Notes under the pieces: model-generated | What the model was told of the DNA's origin: nothing | What the model saw: the letters and a program-made list of their open reading frames with translations, nothing else | Databases searched by the model: none | In this document: in pieces, positions 28,081-37,793 of the stretch | Numbering within the stretch: position 1 is the first letter of the stretch | How the letters are laid out: each line of letters opens with the position of its first letter | Origin: Nitrospinia bacterium | Lineage (GTDB): Bacteria; Nitrospinota; Nitrospinia; Nitrospinales; JAJDAT01 | Direction of reading: 5' to 3' | DNA length: 64,000 nt | NCBI GenBank assembly: GCA_029261715.1 | Contig: JAJDAT010000016.1 | Span: forward strand, 186,001-250,000 | Program-made: the position numbers and the translations under genes

Positions 28081-28602
28081 CTAAGGACCGTACTCCCCTA
28101 ATTGTCCTTCTTGAAGAAACTTATCAAGTTCTACAGAATCTATTTTAAAAGCCTCCATCTTATCAACCGCCTCTATATTTTGCGTAGATATACCTTTGCT
28201 TTTAGCATAGTTTTCAGAAACTGGACTGAGACCACGGATGCTGGAAGCTGAGGTTGATTCGTTAGCGCTAATTTGATTACCAGCTAATACATCAGCAAAA
28301 CCACCTCCGCCACTACCGCCTCCAGCAGGAGCTTTTTTAGAAAGCTTAAATTTAAAAACCCAACCTTTTTGACCGTTTTCTAAACCAACTTTGAAAAACC
28401 TCTTAGATTTTACGATGACAGTCACTACAGTTCCTTTTTCTAAAAGTCCTAAAACGGATGCTTTTACGTTGTCCGACGAACGCAATTTTGTTTTTGAACT
28501 TTTGACATATAGCGTCTCTGCAAAACTAAGTGAGGAAAAACATATAAAAAAGAGGGTGAAACTAAAAACAAAAAGTAAAAATAAACTTTGAAAACGTCTC
28601 AT
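28081..28602 (-). CDS. Exported bacterial SH3-domain protein
   Basis: The ATG at 28602 is preferred over an upstream frame start at 28659, because TAAGGAG lies directly before it and a clean signal peptide follows (cut after SFAE). The mature part has an SH3b domain (LYVKSSKTKLRSSDNVKAS through GWVFKFKLSKK) that should bind peptidoglycan or protein. A Gly-rich hinge and a tail of about 85 residues with no known motif follow. It lies 40 bases upstream of the M48 gene on the same strand and probably forms one operon with it. Confidence 0.85.
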   Translation of the reverse strand: MRRFQSLFLLFVFSFTLFFICFSSLSFAETLYVKSSKTKLRSSDNVKASVLGLLEKGTVVTVIVKSKRFFKVGLENGQKGWVFKFKLSKKAPAGGGSGGGGFADVLAGNQISANESTSASSIRGLSPVSENYAKSKGISTQNIEAVDKMEAFKIDSVELDKFLQEGQLGEYGP

Positions 28603-28959
28603 AATCTCCTTACTCACATGAAAGTAAACAAATATTTTGTTAATAAAAGCTTCTCCCAATCCCTAAAAAAGGTCAACCTTTTTTTCCAGCTCCAGACCTG
28701 AATAAATAATGTATTACTAATTTTCATATTTTTCACATAGACATATGGAAATCTATTTAGCTCTAGCTAATTTTTTATTTTGAGCGCTCTATCCATAAAA
28801 CTATTTAGTAAAGCCAATAATAAAATTTGGCACGGCAAGAACTGGGCTTGACCAACATTATTTTTTGACTTCTATTAAAGAACAAGTGAGTGACTAAAAA
28901 TACAGTATGGCTTTGACTTAAATATTATTACGATTTTGTAACAAATACTTTGACTTTAG

Positions 28960-28988
28960 GTATTTTCCTATTTAAAATAGGAAAATAC
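28960..28988. promoter_or_regulatory. Perfect 29-base palindrome
   Basis: Two 14-base arms (GTATTTTCCTATTT and its exact complement) flank a single A. No T-run follows, so it reads as an operator or a cruciform rather than a terminator. It lies about 290 bases before the Tll0287-type gene. Confidence 0.55.
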
Positions 28989-29003
28989 TCAGAAATTTTA
29001 GAG

Positions 29004-29045
29004 CTTCTTAGATAAATTTTACATTAATCATGATGACCTAAGAAG
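29004..29045. promoter_or_regulatory. Inverted repeat CTTCTTAG/CTAAGAAG
   Basis: Two perfect 8-base arms are separated by 26 bases, starting 15 bases after the 29-base palindrome. It may be part of the same regulatory region. Confidence 0.35.
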
Positions 29046-29281
29046 TTTAAAAAACAAAACCCTCAAGTAGCCTTGCCACGAATTTACAGGGAAAGTATAT
29101 AATAATGTTAAGCAAGAAATTTATTTTTACCTAATCAAATTTGAAGCTGAGAAATTGAAGCAGATTCAACTAATACTGATTGTTTCGATCTAGCTAAATA
29201 GAACCTACCTTAAAGGACTTAGATATATAGGAAAAATAGTTTGAGAAGTAAACCATCAACCTTCGTTTGGGGGGAATTCAA

Positions 29282-30052
29282 ATGGCAAAAAAAGCTCTCA
29301 TTAAACACTTTTCCACAGTATCAAGTATCGTTTTACTTTTATCTTTTGTTCTACCTGGAATCGCTTTTGCGGCTCTTTCTGACGACGACAAGAAAGGAAT
29401 TGGCTTAGAAGTCACTAAAATTTATCGAGCCGCCCGTGGAGTCATCGCAAAAAATCAAAAACTAATCAACGACGCTAGCAAAGGCGATAAAGGCCTGAGC
29501 GGTGATGCCGTTATTACTGGAGCCAAAGCGAATTATAAAAAAGCCTCTGGAACAGACCTAGTTTTAGCTGACGCTTCAACTCCCAAAGGTCAAATGCAAA
29601 CCGCCATGATCAATGCTGTTAAACAAGTAATGAATCAAGCGCAAGGTTTAATCAACGAGAAAGGAAAAGGTTTTAAAGGATTTCTCCCTGCAATTTTTGC
29701 AAAGCAGGTAGCAGATCAATTCAACAAACTTACCTCAGGAAAAGCCTACATTAAGTTAACAGCTCCAAAAAGTTATGTGCGTAACCGCGCAAACCGACCT
29801 GACAAATGGGAACACGAGGTCATTGAAAAACAATTTAAGAGTTCAGGTTACCCAAAAGATAAAGTACATACGGCAAACGCTAAACACAAAGGCAAAGATG
29901 CTTTTCGACTTATTCTTCCCGAGTATTATAAAAAAGCTTGCTTAAATTGCCACGGTGAACCCAAAGGTTCTAAAGACATTACCGGCGGTAAAAAAGAAGG
30001 CGGAAAATTAGGCGAACTCGGAGGAGCAATAAGCTTTGCGCTCTACAATTAA
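29282..30052 (+). CDS. Periplasmic Tll0287-like (DUF3365) c-type haem protein
   Basis: The ATG at 29282 is chosen, with a GGGGGG seven bases upstream; the frame also opens at a TTG five codons earlier. A signal peptide ends in IAFAA. The mature domain of about 225 residues has the Tll0287 pattern: FKGFLPAIFAKQVADQFNKL, then RNRANRPDKWEHEVIEKQF, and finally the haem-attachment motif CLNCH near 220. Tll0287 domains are haem-based sensors, usually fused to chemoreceptors or kinases. Here the domain is a separate protein, and the chemoreceptor gene begins 40 bases later, which suggests a two-protein sensor. Confidence 0.85.
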   Translation: MAKKALIKHFSTVSSIVLLLSFVLPGIAFAALSDDDKKGIGLEVTKIYRAARGVIAKNQKLINDASKGDKGLSGDAVITGAKANYKKASGTDLVLADASTPKGQMQTAMINAVKQVMNQAQGLINEKGKGFKGFLPAIFAKQVADQFNKLTSGKAYIKLTAPKSYVRNRANRPDKWEHEVIEKQFKSSGYPKDKVHTANAKHKGKDAFRLILPEYYKKACLNCHGEPKGSKDITGGKKEGGKLGELGGAISFALYN

Positions 30053-30092
30053 TAATTCCTAACCCTTTGTTTTTTTTTGAGAGGAGTTTATT

Positions 30093-31937
30093 GTGGGCAT
30101 TAAATTAAATATAGGGGGGAAGTTACTATCTCTAAATGGGTTAATCATTTTGTTACTCGCGGGTTCCCTTTTGTATATCTACTTTGAACTAAATAATGGC
30201 ACTCATAAAATTGAAGAGCAAAGCGCAGCTTTGGGGAGGATGGATACTATTTCATCCATTGCCAAAAACTTCTCGGAATTGCGTTATTGGCTAGTCGACT
30301 TATCGCTCAGTTGGCAAAATGAATCAGAGGATAATGCTAACGCTGCCAAAGAAAAGTTAGACAAACTCCTTAAAAGGATTGGAAAAACAGACCCTGAGTT
30401 AGTTAAGTTCATTCAGTCAAATTCACAAAAGTTTTTCGACCTTATGATGGAGTCTGTTGACTCTTACGTAGACGAGAATCGCGTTTTAGGCAACTCTCAG
30501 GTGGCAGAGGGACGTAGAATTTCGGATGAAATAGACCAAAGGTTGTCAAAAATTATTAAGGGATCAAAAGTTGAAGCTGAAAAAGCCAGTAAAAAAGTAA
30601 TTGACGGAAACATAATGATGCGTAATTTAGCTCTTATATTAATTGTTTCCGCTACTTTGATTGGCATTGTTTTGACTGTATTATTTTCACGCTCCATTAC
30701 CGGTCCTCTGCGTACAATCATTCGTTCTATGGAGAGGATTGCTTCGGGTAATCTCAGACAAAAACGATTAGAGATTAAATCTTCCGATGAAATTGGTTCT
30801 CTTTCAAAAACTTATAACGCCATGCTTGAGTCAATGCAAAGTATTGAAGCCCAAGCAGGCGACATTGCGGCTGGAGAGCTGGAGAAATCTTATAATTTGA
30901 AAGGAGATTTAGCGGATGCTTTTCAAAAGATGGCAATTCAATTGCAAGAAAAGAAGAAAAGCGACGAACGGGAAAAACTACAAGCGGTAGACTTGAAAGA
31001 AAAAGTCGATAGTATGTTAGAAGTCGTTATGAGCGCTTCCCAAGGAGACCTTACTAAGGAGATCTCCGTTAACGGCTCAGATTCCATTGGTCAAATGGGC
31101 TCGGGGCTTAGTCAATTCATGAATAGTCTCAGAAGCGTCATTGGGCAGATAGGCAGGAATGCAGAAACATTATCGGCTTCATCCGGACAACTGATGGAAG
31201 TTAGCGAAACGATGGCTAGTAGTTCTCAGGAAACATCCGCTCAAGCAGGCGTAGTTTCATCTGCTTCGGACCAAGTGAACTCCAATGTAGGAGCTGTTGT
31301 TACCGGAGCGGAAGAGATGGCTGTTAGCATTAAGGAAATCGCGGAAAACTCGAACCAGGCGGCACAAATTGCTTCTTCAGCAGTTAAGCTCGCGGAAAAA
31401 ACCACTTCTTCAGTCTCTAAGCTGGGTGAAAGCAGTATAGAAATTGGACAAGTCCTAAAAGTCATTACATCCATTGCGGAACAAACCAACTTACTTGCAT
31501 TGAATGCCACTATTGAAGCGGCACGCGCAGGAGAAGCTGGTAAAGGGTTTGCAGTGGTAGCCAATGAGGTTAAGGATTTGGCCAAAGAAACCGCAAAAGC
31601 AACTGAAGATATCAGTAATAAAATCGAGAAAATTCAAAACGACACACAAAGCGCTATCGAAGCAATTACTGAAATTAGTGAGGTAATTAATAATATTAAT
31701 GATATTTCCAATACAATTGCCAGCGCAGTGGAGGAACAGACTGCGACTACGGCGGAAATGAATCGTGGAATGTCGCAAGCTTCCCAAGGAGTTCAGGAAA
31801 TTAGCGATAATATTACAGGAGTCGCTCAAGCTGCCGAAAGTTCGACAAAGGGCGCAAATGACACTCAAGTTGCCGCCAGCGAGCTGTCAACATTAGCCAG
31901 TGAATTACAACAAATCGTTAACAGGTTCCAAACTTAG
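30093..31937 (+). CDS. Methyl-accepting chemotaxis protein
   Basis: The start is a GTG with AGGAG six bases upstream. In 614 aa: TM1 at about 11-30, a periplasmic helical-bundle domain of about 145 residues, TM2 at about 178-199 and a HAMP domain after it. A second HAMP-like stretch precedes the signalling domain, whose hairpin tip [20 protein letters not shown] is near 464. No CheR-binding pentapeptide ends the protein. With the Tll0287 protein upstream, it may read redox state or a small gas through a separate haem partner. Confidence 0.95.
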   Translation: MGIKLNIGGKLLSLNGLIILLLAGSLLYIYFELNNGTHKIEEQSAALGRMDTISSIAKNFSELRYWLVDLSLSWQNESEDNANAAKEKLDKLLKRIGKTDPELVKFIQSNSQKFFDLMMESVDSYVDENRVLGNSQVAEGRRISDEIDQRLSKIIKGSKVEAEKASKKVIDGNIMMRNLALILIVSATLIGIVLTVLFSRSITGPLRTIIRSMERIASGNLRQKRLEIKSSDEIGSLSKTYNAMLESMQSIEAQAGDIAAGELEKSYNLKGDLADAFQKMAIQLQEKKKSDEREKLQAVDLKEKVDSMLEVVMSASQGDLTKEISVNGSDSIGQMGSGLSQFMNSLRSVIGQIGRNAETLSASSGQLMEVSETMASSSQETSAQAGVVSSASDQVNSNVGAVVTGAEEMAVSIKEIAENSNQAAQIASSAVKLAEKTTSSVSKLGESSIEIGQVLKVITSIAEQTNLLALNATIEAARAGEAGKGFAVVANEVKDLAKETAKATEDISNKIEKIQNDTQSAIEAITEISEVINNINDISNTIASAVEEQTATTAEMNRGMSQASQGVQEISDNITGVAQAAESSTKGANDTQVAASELSTLASELQQIVNRFQT

Positions 31938-31994
31938 AGGTTTTTGATTTTACTACTTTCATTTTTCAACAGTATTTTTCACTAAAATCATTTT

Positions 31995-32030
31995 ACCGCC
32001 TCATTTGTATTCTACAGTGGGGCGGTTTTG
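31995..32030 (+). terminator. Terminator after the chemoreceptor gene
   Basis: An 8-bp stem (ACCGCCTC with GGGGCGGT, one G-T pair) is followed by TTTTG. It lies 58 bases after the stop. The 285 bases between it and the next gene hold no ORF that I can support. Confidence 0.7.
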
Positions 32031-32315
32031 CATGAGAACTGATGAATTAACTTAAGAATGTTGAATATCGAGATGTAGTCGCCTAACTAACTTACCTCAT
32101 TCGGAAATAGGGATGGGGCTCAAACCATCTCATCCCAACCATTTTAATTTAAGGCTGTTTTTTTAACGGCCTCTTTCTTTTTACCGAAACAAATAAAAAA
32201 CCCTTGATTTGAAAGAATTTACTACCGATAATAGAACCATCTTAAAGGTAAACCAAAAGGATTTTTCCATTTGTACTTGCTTGTTTAATGCCTAGTGATT
32301 CAGGGAGGATTGAAA

Positions 32316-32801
32316 ATGGTAGTTTCAAATAAGGTTAAAGTTTTATGTTTTACGATTCTTTTTTTAATCTTAAATAGCGTAAACTCTTTTGCAGAAAAAA
32401 TAGTTACTCCAGGAGATGAGGTTTCATCTAAGTTAAACCCTTCTTCTAAGTGGACTCAGTTAGCGGAAATCAATGAAGTTGAAAGCTTCATTTTCAATCG
32501 AGATAAAAACCCAGGAGCTGCTGATCAACGTATGACATGGGAAGGAATTTTATCTACCGACTCTCCCGAAAAAGCCTCTTGCAAAAAAGAATGCTTGGCT
32601 AACTATGGGCAAGGAAGCGAAGTTGCCTCATGCGACGATAACGCTTGGAATAATTGTATGGCCTATATGGATTGGGGATTCCTTCATTTACATAGAGAAT
32701 GTAAGGGAAGTCATGAAGCGGAATGTAAAGCATGCTGGAACAAACACACTCAATCTTGCTACGACAAATCTTTTAAAAGTTGTTTAGATCACTGCAAATA
32801 A
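32316..32801 (+). CDS. Exported Cys-rich protein (161 aa)
   Basis: The ATG at 32316 is chosen because GGGAGG lies just upstream; the frame starts seven codons earlier. A signal peptide (to SVNSFA) is followed by a mature domain with ten cysteines, mostly in C-x3-C, C-x8-C or tighter pairs, for example CKKEC, CDDNAWNNC and ECKACWNKHTQSC. No CxxCH motif is present. Ten cysteines suggest five disulfides in the periplasm or outside. The family is not recognised. A strong terminator follows. Confidence 0.75.
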   Translation: MVVSNKVKVLCFTILFLILNSVNSFAEKIVTPGDEVSSKLNPSSKWTQLAEINEVESFIFNRDKNPGAADQRMTWEGILSTDSPEKASCKKECLANYGQGSEVASCDDNAWNNCMAYMDWGFLHLHRECKGSHEAECKACWNKHTQSCYDKSFKSCLDHCK

Positions 32802-32830
32802 AAAATAGTTATATATTTCTATAAACACCC

Positions 32831-32868
32831 AAAAAGGTTTGGAGATTCCATCTCCAAACCTTTTTTTT
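32831..32868 (+). terminator. Strong Rho-independent terminator
   Basis: A near-perfect stem of 12-15 bp (arms around AGGTTTGGAGA and TCTCCAAACCT, five-base loop) is followed by eight T. It lies 30 bases after the Cys-rich gene. The A-run on its left arm may let it act in both directions. Confidence 0.93.
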
Positions 32869-32888
32869 ATTTACACAGAGTCGTTACT

Positions 32889-33404
32889 ATGGAAAAAGTT
32901 ATCTATCGTCCATTAACCAATAACGACGAACCATTTTTGTGGGAAATGCTATTTGAAGCCGCAAAAATGGCAGAATCCAGAGAAACAATTGAAGAAGCTA
33001 AATCAAACCCAACCTTATCCCTATATGTCAACGATTTTGGAAATAAACCAACCGATATTGGTTTTTTAGCTATTCACAAAATCACAAAAGAAAAAATTGG
33101 GGCGGCTTGGGTAAGACTTCTTATAGACAATTCAAAAGGTTATTCATTTATAGACAATGGAACAGCCGAACTTGCAATGGCAACCGTTAAAAGTTATAGA
33201 AATCGAGGAATTGGCTCTAAACTTCTTAGCCTACTGATAAAAACGCCTCAAAAAAAAATTAACGCTATAGGGTTGAGCGTCCGAGATTCTAATCCCGCAT
33301 TAAGACTTTATAAACGTTTTGGCTTTAAAATTATTGATCAGGGTAAGATTCTTAATAGAGTCGGAGGAGCTTCTTACTTAATGAAATTAAAATTGCAAAA
33401 TTAG
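32889..33404 (+). CDS. GNAT-family N-acetyltransferase
   Basis: The protein has 171 aa. The acetyl-CoA motif A is at TVKSYRNRGIGSKLL (R/Q-x-x-G-x-G/A type) near residue 99-112, and the C-terminal SVRDSNPALRLYKRFGFKI is the standard motif B. It acetylates an amine on a small molecule or protein that is not identifiable. The gene begins 20 bases after a terminator, so it has its own promoter. Confidence 0.88.
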   Translation: MEKVIYRPLTNNDEPFLWEMLFEAAKMAESRETIEEAKSNPTLSLYVNDFGNKPTDIGFLAIHKITKEKIGAAWVRLLIDNSKGYSFIDNGTAELAMATVKSYRNRGIGSKLLSLLIKTPQKKINAIGLSVRDSNPALRLYKRFGFKIIDQGKILNRVGGASYLMKLKLQN

Positions 33405-33430
33405 CCAACCAGTTCTGATGTTTCAATTTT

Positions 33431-35725
33431 TCATTCTGTTTTTTTAACTTCATAAACTTGAATACCATAAAACCTCATCAACCTACCCATGATTGGGCTG
33501 GTAATTCCTTCGTCAAACGCTTTTTTTAAATGAAAAATAGCTTCATCATAACGCTTCAAGTTAGTAAGTAATATAGCAAAATTTAAATGCGCTTTTCCAA
33601 ATTTTGGGTTTAATGCAATAACCTTTCTAAAAAGTCTTTCCGCTTCTTCGTGCCGATTCAGGAGATTCAATAAAATAGCAAAATTTGAATAAGCCAATTC
33701 AAAGTTTGGATCCAACGCAATAGCCTTAATGAAAAAGCGTTCCGCTTCCTCAGCTTTTTTTTGTTTAGAAAGTAATTGAGCCAAACTTTGATAAGGTTTA
33801 GGGTTCATCGGATTATCTTGAATAGAAGAACGAAATAAATCTTCGGCTTCCTTCAGTTTTCCAAGTTTAACGAAGTTCTTAGCCAAATTGTTTTTACTAG
33901 CTTGTTGATTAGGATTTAAACGCAAAGTTTCCTCATAATATTTGTTTGCCTGTTCAATATCCCCTTTGGAATTTAAGAATAAGGCCAATCTAAAGTTTGC
34001 GCGCCAGGAACCAGGTACCGCTGCAACCGCCTTTTCCAACAATATAATTATCTTACCTAAATCTCCTTTTTCTTCGGCCATCGATACTTCGTAATTAAAC
34101 TTCATATAATCTTGCCTAGCCATAATTTCAGCTTTAGATTTCTCAGGTCCCGAAAAAACTAAAACGATGTTTAAAATACAGATTATTAAAAAACCTAAAA
34201 TGCATATTGTTTTCGATTTTTCTCCTTTAACTTTTTCAAAATAAACCTTAGCTCTAAAAAAAACTTTGTAACCTATAATTGCAAAAGCTAACTGTAATAT
34301 CGGGTAGCAAATAAAATATGAAAATTCCTTATAACTCCAATCAAAGTCTAAAGAAAATAATTTAAAAAAGTTAGACGATCGCAAAAGCAAATCGGGTCTT
34401 AAACTTAAAATCTCAGGAATATTTAATAACGCTTTAACCGAAAATTCTTTATCGTTATAAGGGATAATCACTTTATATTGAATCAGAATAAAGTATTGCG
34501 CGGCAACAAAAACAAAAGCGGAAGTCAAAACTAATATTTTCAAACTTCGCTTCTTCAAGGCCTCGTTTAAAATAAAACAAAAACCCAAACTAATTAACGG
34601 ATATATTGGAGATAAATAGCGATATTGATATGATGCCAACGTATTCAACACATAAATAATCAGAAAAAAATAAGCTAACACTGTCATGAGTATTGGAGCA
34701 CGAAAGGAAATCAGGTTTCTCCCCAAAATCAAACCAAAAACTCCAATCAAAATAATTGGCGAAGACCATAAAATCCCCCACTGAAAACCTATAGTAAAAT
34801 CGACAAAATTATCAAAAAAAAGTTTTAACGAATAACCTCCAGAATAATCTTTGTTGACGCTCAAATTATGAACTGGGAGAGGGTACCCTTCTATTTTATA
34901 CCAGGTCAAAAATTGTAATGAAAAAGTAAAAAACCAAAAAACAACAAAGTAACTTAAGTTTTCAAAAGAAAACTTTTTTTCTCTTTCCTTAATAACTTTC
35001 CATAACTGATCGACCACATATAAAATCCCAATTCCCAAAGCTGTTATTCGTATAACGCCCAAAAGCCCCAATATGGATCCCATCATTGCATGTTTCCACT
35101 TATCGGAAGAGTCTCGGTTGTCAATCCAAACCCAAATGAATAACGCGCTTACAAAAAATTCAGCTGCATGCGCCATTCTTTGTCGAATAAACGAGTAGTA
35201 AATCATCGGAGAAGCCAACCAAGTCAATAGCGCACTAGATAAAGCAACGCCTTGGCTAATAAACCTTCGATTGATTTGATAAACCAGCAAAAGCCCAACA
35301 AACAAATAAGTTTGCGATGCCAAAGCTGTGGACATTAAATATGGAAATGAATAACCGTCCAAAGCAACCGGATAGCCAAACGCATTTAAAGTAATGGCCC
35401 ACAAATGTCCAATAAGAAAAAAAGGTAAAAATAGAACACTCAATCCTATTTGCCAATTGTTGAAGACATATCCCGTTTCCGTGAATCGTTCTATATGAGC
35501 GTAAAACCTTTCGTTAATAAAATCGATATCACCGTCAAAGAAAATAGACCTTAAATAGACGTAATATCCATAGTCGTCTCCTGGATCAATATTGACAATC
35601 GAATAGTTTCCAGTATGTAATGTCGGAGGAATCCAATCATTAAACACTCCTAGAGGAGTCGTTAATAGGAAGGTAATAAAAAAGATGCTGACAAAAATAA
35701 ACGGTATGGTAAACCGGTTTTTCAT
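33431..35725 (-). CDS. GT-C-like membrane protein with TPRs (paralogue of 6735-8948)
   Basis: The 764-aa protein has the same architecture and diagnostic phrases as the gene at 6735: TTPLGVFNDWIPP, DPGDDYGYYVYLRS, GYVFNNWQIG, DGYSFPY and FIRQRMAH. About ten helices precede a TPR domain that begins near residue 555 and carries about six repeats, two more than its paralogue. It lies in the glycan cluster, which supports a role in making a surface polysaccharide. Its end is repeated in the fossil at 36621-37075. Confidence 0.8.
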   Translation of the reverse strand: MKNRFTIPFIFVSIFFITFLLTTPLGVFNDWIPPTLHTGNYSIVNIDPGDDYGYYVYLRSIFFDGDIDFINERFYAHIERFTETGYVFNNWQIGLSVLFLPFFLIGHLWAITLNAFGYPVALDGYSFPYLMSTALASQTYLFVGLLLVYQINRRFISQGVALSSALLTWLASPMIYYSFIRQRMAHAAEFFVSALFIWVWIDNRDSSDKWKHAMMGSILGLLGVIRITALGIGILYVVDQLWKVIKEREKKFSFENLSYFVVFWFFTFSLQFLTWYKIEGYPLPVHNLSVNKDYSGGYSLKLFFDNFVDFTIGFQWGILWSSPIILIGVFGLILGRNLISFRAPILMTVLAYFFLIIYVLNTLASYQYRYLSPIYPLISLGFCFILNEALKKRSLKILVLTSAFVFVAAQYFILIQYKVIIPYNDKEFSVKALLNIPEILSLRPDLLLRSSNFFKLFSLDFDWSYKEFSYFICYPILQLAFAIIGYKVFFRAKVYFEKVKGEKSKTICILGFLIICILNIVLVFSGPEKSKAEIMARQDYMKFNYEVSMAEEKGDLGKIIILLEKAVAAVPGSWRANFRLALFLNSKGDIEQANKYYEETLRLNPNQQASKNNLAKNFVKLGKLKEAEDLFRSSIQDNPMNPKPYQSLAQLLSKQKKAEEAERFFIKAIALDPNFELAYSNFAILLNLLNRHEEAERLFRKVIALNPKFGKAHLNFAILLTNLKRYDEAIFHLKKAFDEGITSPIMGRLMRFYGIQVYEVKKTE

Positions 35726-35821
35726 AATTTATGGAATTAAAAATTTATGAAAAATTAAGAAAAGGAAAGTTGGGTTGGAACTTCTAAAGATAAAACTTAA
35801 TTGGTTTAGTTCAATATAAAT

Positions 35822-36484
35822 TTAGGCGTCAAAATTCTTGCTTGAAATCGGATCTTTTTTACCGGGAACCCCTTTATAAACACTCCAAGGCTCTGTTTCT
35901 CCGGTGATGGCTGTGGACATCGCCACTAAAACTCCTTCTTTCACATGAACACCTTCGCGAATCGCTGAGTTCATTCCCAAAAAAGAGTATGAATCGATCT
36001 TGCAATGGCCGGATATAATAGATTGTGCCCCCAAAAATACATGGTCGTCAATTGATGCATGGTGAGAAACTTGGACTCCGCTCCAAATAACCACATTATT
36101 TCCTATATTAACAAATGGTTGAATGACCGTTTTTTCAAGTATAAAACAGTTTTCTCCAATATTTGTTCCTGGAGCAACAGTTGCAGTTGAACTCACATAA
36201 CTAATCACTTCATATTCTTTTTCTTTGATCTGTCGATATACATCCGCTCGCAAACGATTCATTTTTCGATAAGACATAGGAGCAAAAAACCGGTAGTTTT
36301 TTGGAGGCAATTCTTTCTCGACATCCTCAAAAGGAATGACTGGCAACCCTTCAAACTTTTGAATACCAATCATATACTCTTTACTAATGGAAAATGCAAC
36401 AACCTCGTGCTCAGTATCATTTTTCAAATAAAAGTGAGCCAAAGACGAACTATCTAAAAGCCCAAAAATAATTATTTTTGCCAT
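35822..36484 (-). CDS. NeuD-like sugar O-acetyltransferase (left-handed beta-helix)
   Basis: The protein has 220 aa. The N-terminal Rossmann-like domain reads MAKIIIFGLLDSSSLAHF. A left-handed beta-helix follows with hexapeptide turns, for example GTNIGENCFILEKTVIQPFVNIGNNV and DDHVFLGAQSII. It should transfer an acetyl group to an amino sugar or sialic acid-like residue. It precedes the GT-C/TPR gene by 96 bases on the same strand. A damaged copy of its first half is found 320 bases upstream. Confidence 0.85.
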   Translation of the reverse strand: MAKIIIFGLLDSSSLAHFYLKNDTEHEVVAFSISKEYMIGIQKFEGLPVIPFEDVEKELPPKNYRFFAPMSYRKMNRLRADVYRQIKEKEYEVISYVSSTATVAPGTNIGENCFILEKTVIQPFVNIGNNVVIWSGVQVSHHASIDDHVFLGAQSIISGHCKIDSYSFLGMNSAIREGVHVKEGVLVAMSTAITGETEPWSVYKGVPGKKDPISSKNFDA

Positions 36485-36620
36485 TTTTTAATCAGATTAT
36501 TAAAAGAAATATTTCAACTTGCAACAATAACCACCATGGTTTTATATTTTAAGAGCTTAATAAATATTGCACGTTGAACGAAAAAAATTTCAATATCTAG
36601 CAACACTGCTTTGCCAAAAG

Positions 36621-37075
36621 TTATTCTGCGCATCTAACTTCATAAACTTGAATGCTATAATATTTCACCAAATTCTTCAAAGCTGGGCTTTTAACCCCCT
36701 CCCCAACCGCTATTTCCATGCAATGAATAGCTTTGTTATAGCGCTTGAAATTAGTCAACAAGATAGAAAGATTCAAATGAGTAATTTTAAGTTTCGGAAT
36801 CAACTCAATTACTCGCTTTAAAATCTCTATGCAGGGAGACCTGAGAACCGCTCCCAGTCATAACGTTATTTCCAATACTAACGAAAGGTTGGACCACTAC
36901 CTTTTCAATAATAAAACAGTTATCGCCAATTTGCGTTTCAGGTGCAACAATTGTGCTGGAACCTATATAATTTATCATTTTGTATCCCTTATCGATAGCC
37001 TCCATATAAATTCGGCGAATCATTTTTTAAATAGAAGTATGCGTCTCCAACCCCAAAAATAATTACTTTAGCCAT
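36621..37075 (-). pseudogene. Fossil of a duplicated acetyltransferase-TPR gene pair
   Basis: Reading on the minus strand from the ATG at 37075, the sequence starts like the acetyltransferase (MAKVIIFG and YLKN). It then jumps to IRRIYMEAIDKGYKMINYIGSS and a hexapeptide stretch, and after VSLH it passes to the C-terminal end of the TPR protein (LNLSILLTNFKRYNKAIHCM and then YYSIQVYEV). The order is the same as in the intact pair, with the middle deleted. It cannot encode a functional protein. Divergence from the intact copies suggests that the duplication is not recent. Confidence 0.8.
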
Positions 37076-37086
37076 CGTTCAAGTTT

Positions 37087-37710
37087 CTACTTATAAACAT
37101 AAGCGGTGTATTCATAAAGACCATAATCATTTCGGATAACAAAATCACGAGTCAATTCCTTAGTGAGGAAAAACGCAAGGGTGTCCAAGGGTAAATGAAA
37201 CAAAAAGTCCTTTTCCCAATCAACCTGCTTTGACATAACATTGAAAGCTATGCCTTTGTTAGCTTTAATAAAAACAGTCCTAATCATTTTCTTAAAATAA
37301 TCCCACATTTCATCAAAGGTAAGATTAATTCTTTCCGTAAAAACGCCATTCATGACAATATAATCAAAATTTTCCAGTTCCTCAGGAGTTTGTAACACGT
37401 CAAAACAAAAAAATTTAGTCTCGGGAAATTTAACTTTTGCAGCTTTTATGAACTTTGAACTTAAATCGAGACCGCTATATTCAATCTTTTCATTCGTAAT
37501 ATTTTCTCGAATATAACTATAAAACATAGCCGACCCACATCCAAAATCAAGTAGTGTATTCTTTTGGTTTGGGGTTTTTATTACACCCAACATTGTATTA
37601 TAGCGCTTCTTCAGATCTTCCATATTGGGCCAATGATGACCTTCAGGACTGTCTCCATGTTGATCAAAGCAGCCTTCATAAAACGAAACAATCGATTTAT
37701 AATGTTCCAC
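37087..37710 (-). CDS. Class I SAM-dependent methyltransferase
   Basis: The start is a GTG with AAGGA eight bases upstream. The 207-aa protein has SAM motif I LLDFGCGSAMF near 48-58, motif II GLDLSSKFIKAAK and motif III NFDYIVMNGVF. The fold is complete. It is likely to methylate a sugar or nucleotide-sugar intermediate given its neighbours, but the substrate is unknown. The WbqC gene is divergent. Confidence 0.85.
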   Translation of the reverse strand: MEHYKSIVSFYEGCFDQHGDSPEGHHWPNMEDLKKRYNTMLGVIKTPNQKNTLLDFGCGSAMFYSYIRENITNEKIEYSGLDLSSKFIKAAKVKFPETKFFCFDVLQTPEELENFDYIVMNGVFTERINLTFDEMWDYFKKMIRTVFIKANKGIAFNVMSKQVDWEKDFLFHLPLDTLAFFLTKELTRDFVIRNDYGLYEYTAYVYK

Positions 37711-37793
37711 TTGAAGTTCCTTTTTTCCGAAACGTGTAATTTTCTCTTTATTCTTAAATCAATGAATTAAAAGAAATTCAAACAAAAAAAATC

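Larger units (their letters stand above)
28603..29281. other. Long intergenic region with inverted repeats
   Basis: About 680 bases without an ORF separate the SH3 operon from the divergent Tll0287/chemoreceptor operon. It contains two inverted repeats, listed separately, and AT-rich promoter-like sequence. I see no RNA gene I can name. The length and structured elements are unusual for this compact genome. Confidence 0.6.

Noticed and set aside
31491-31868. Cys-rich minus-strand ORF of 125 codons
   Set aside because: It is the antisense of the chemoreceptor signalling domain.
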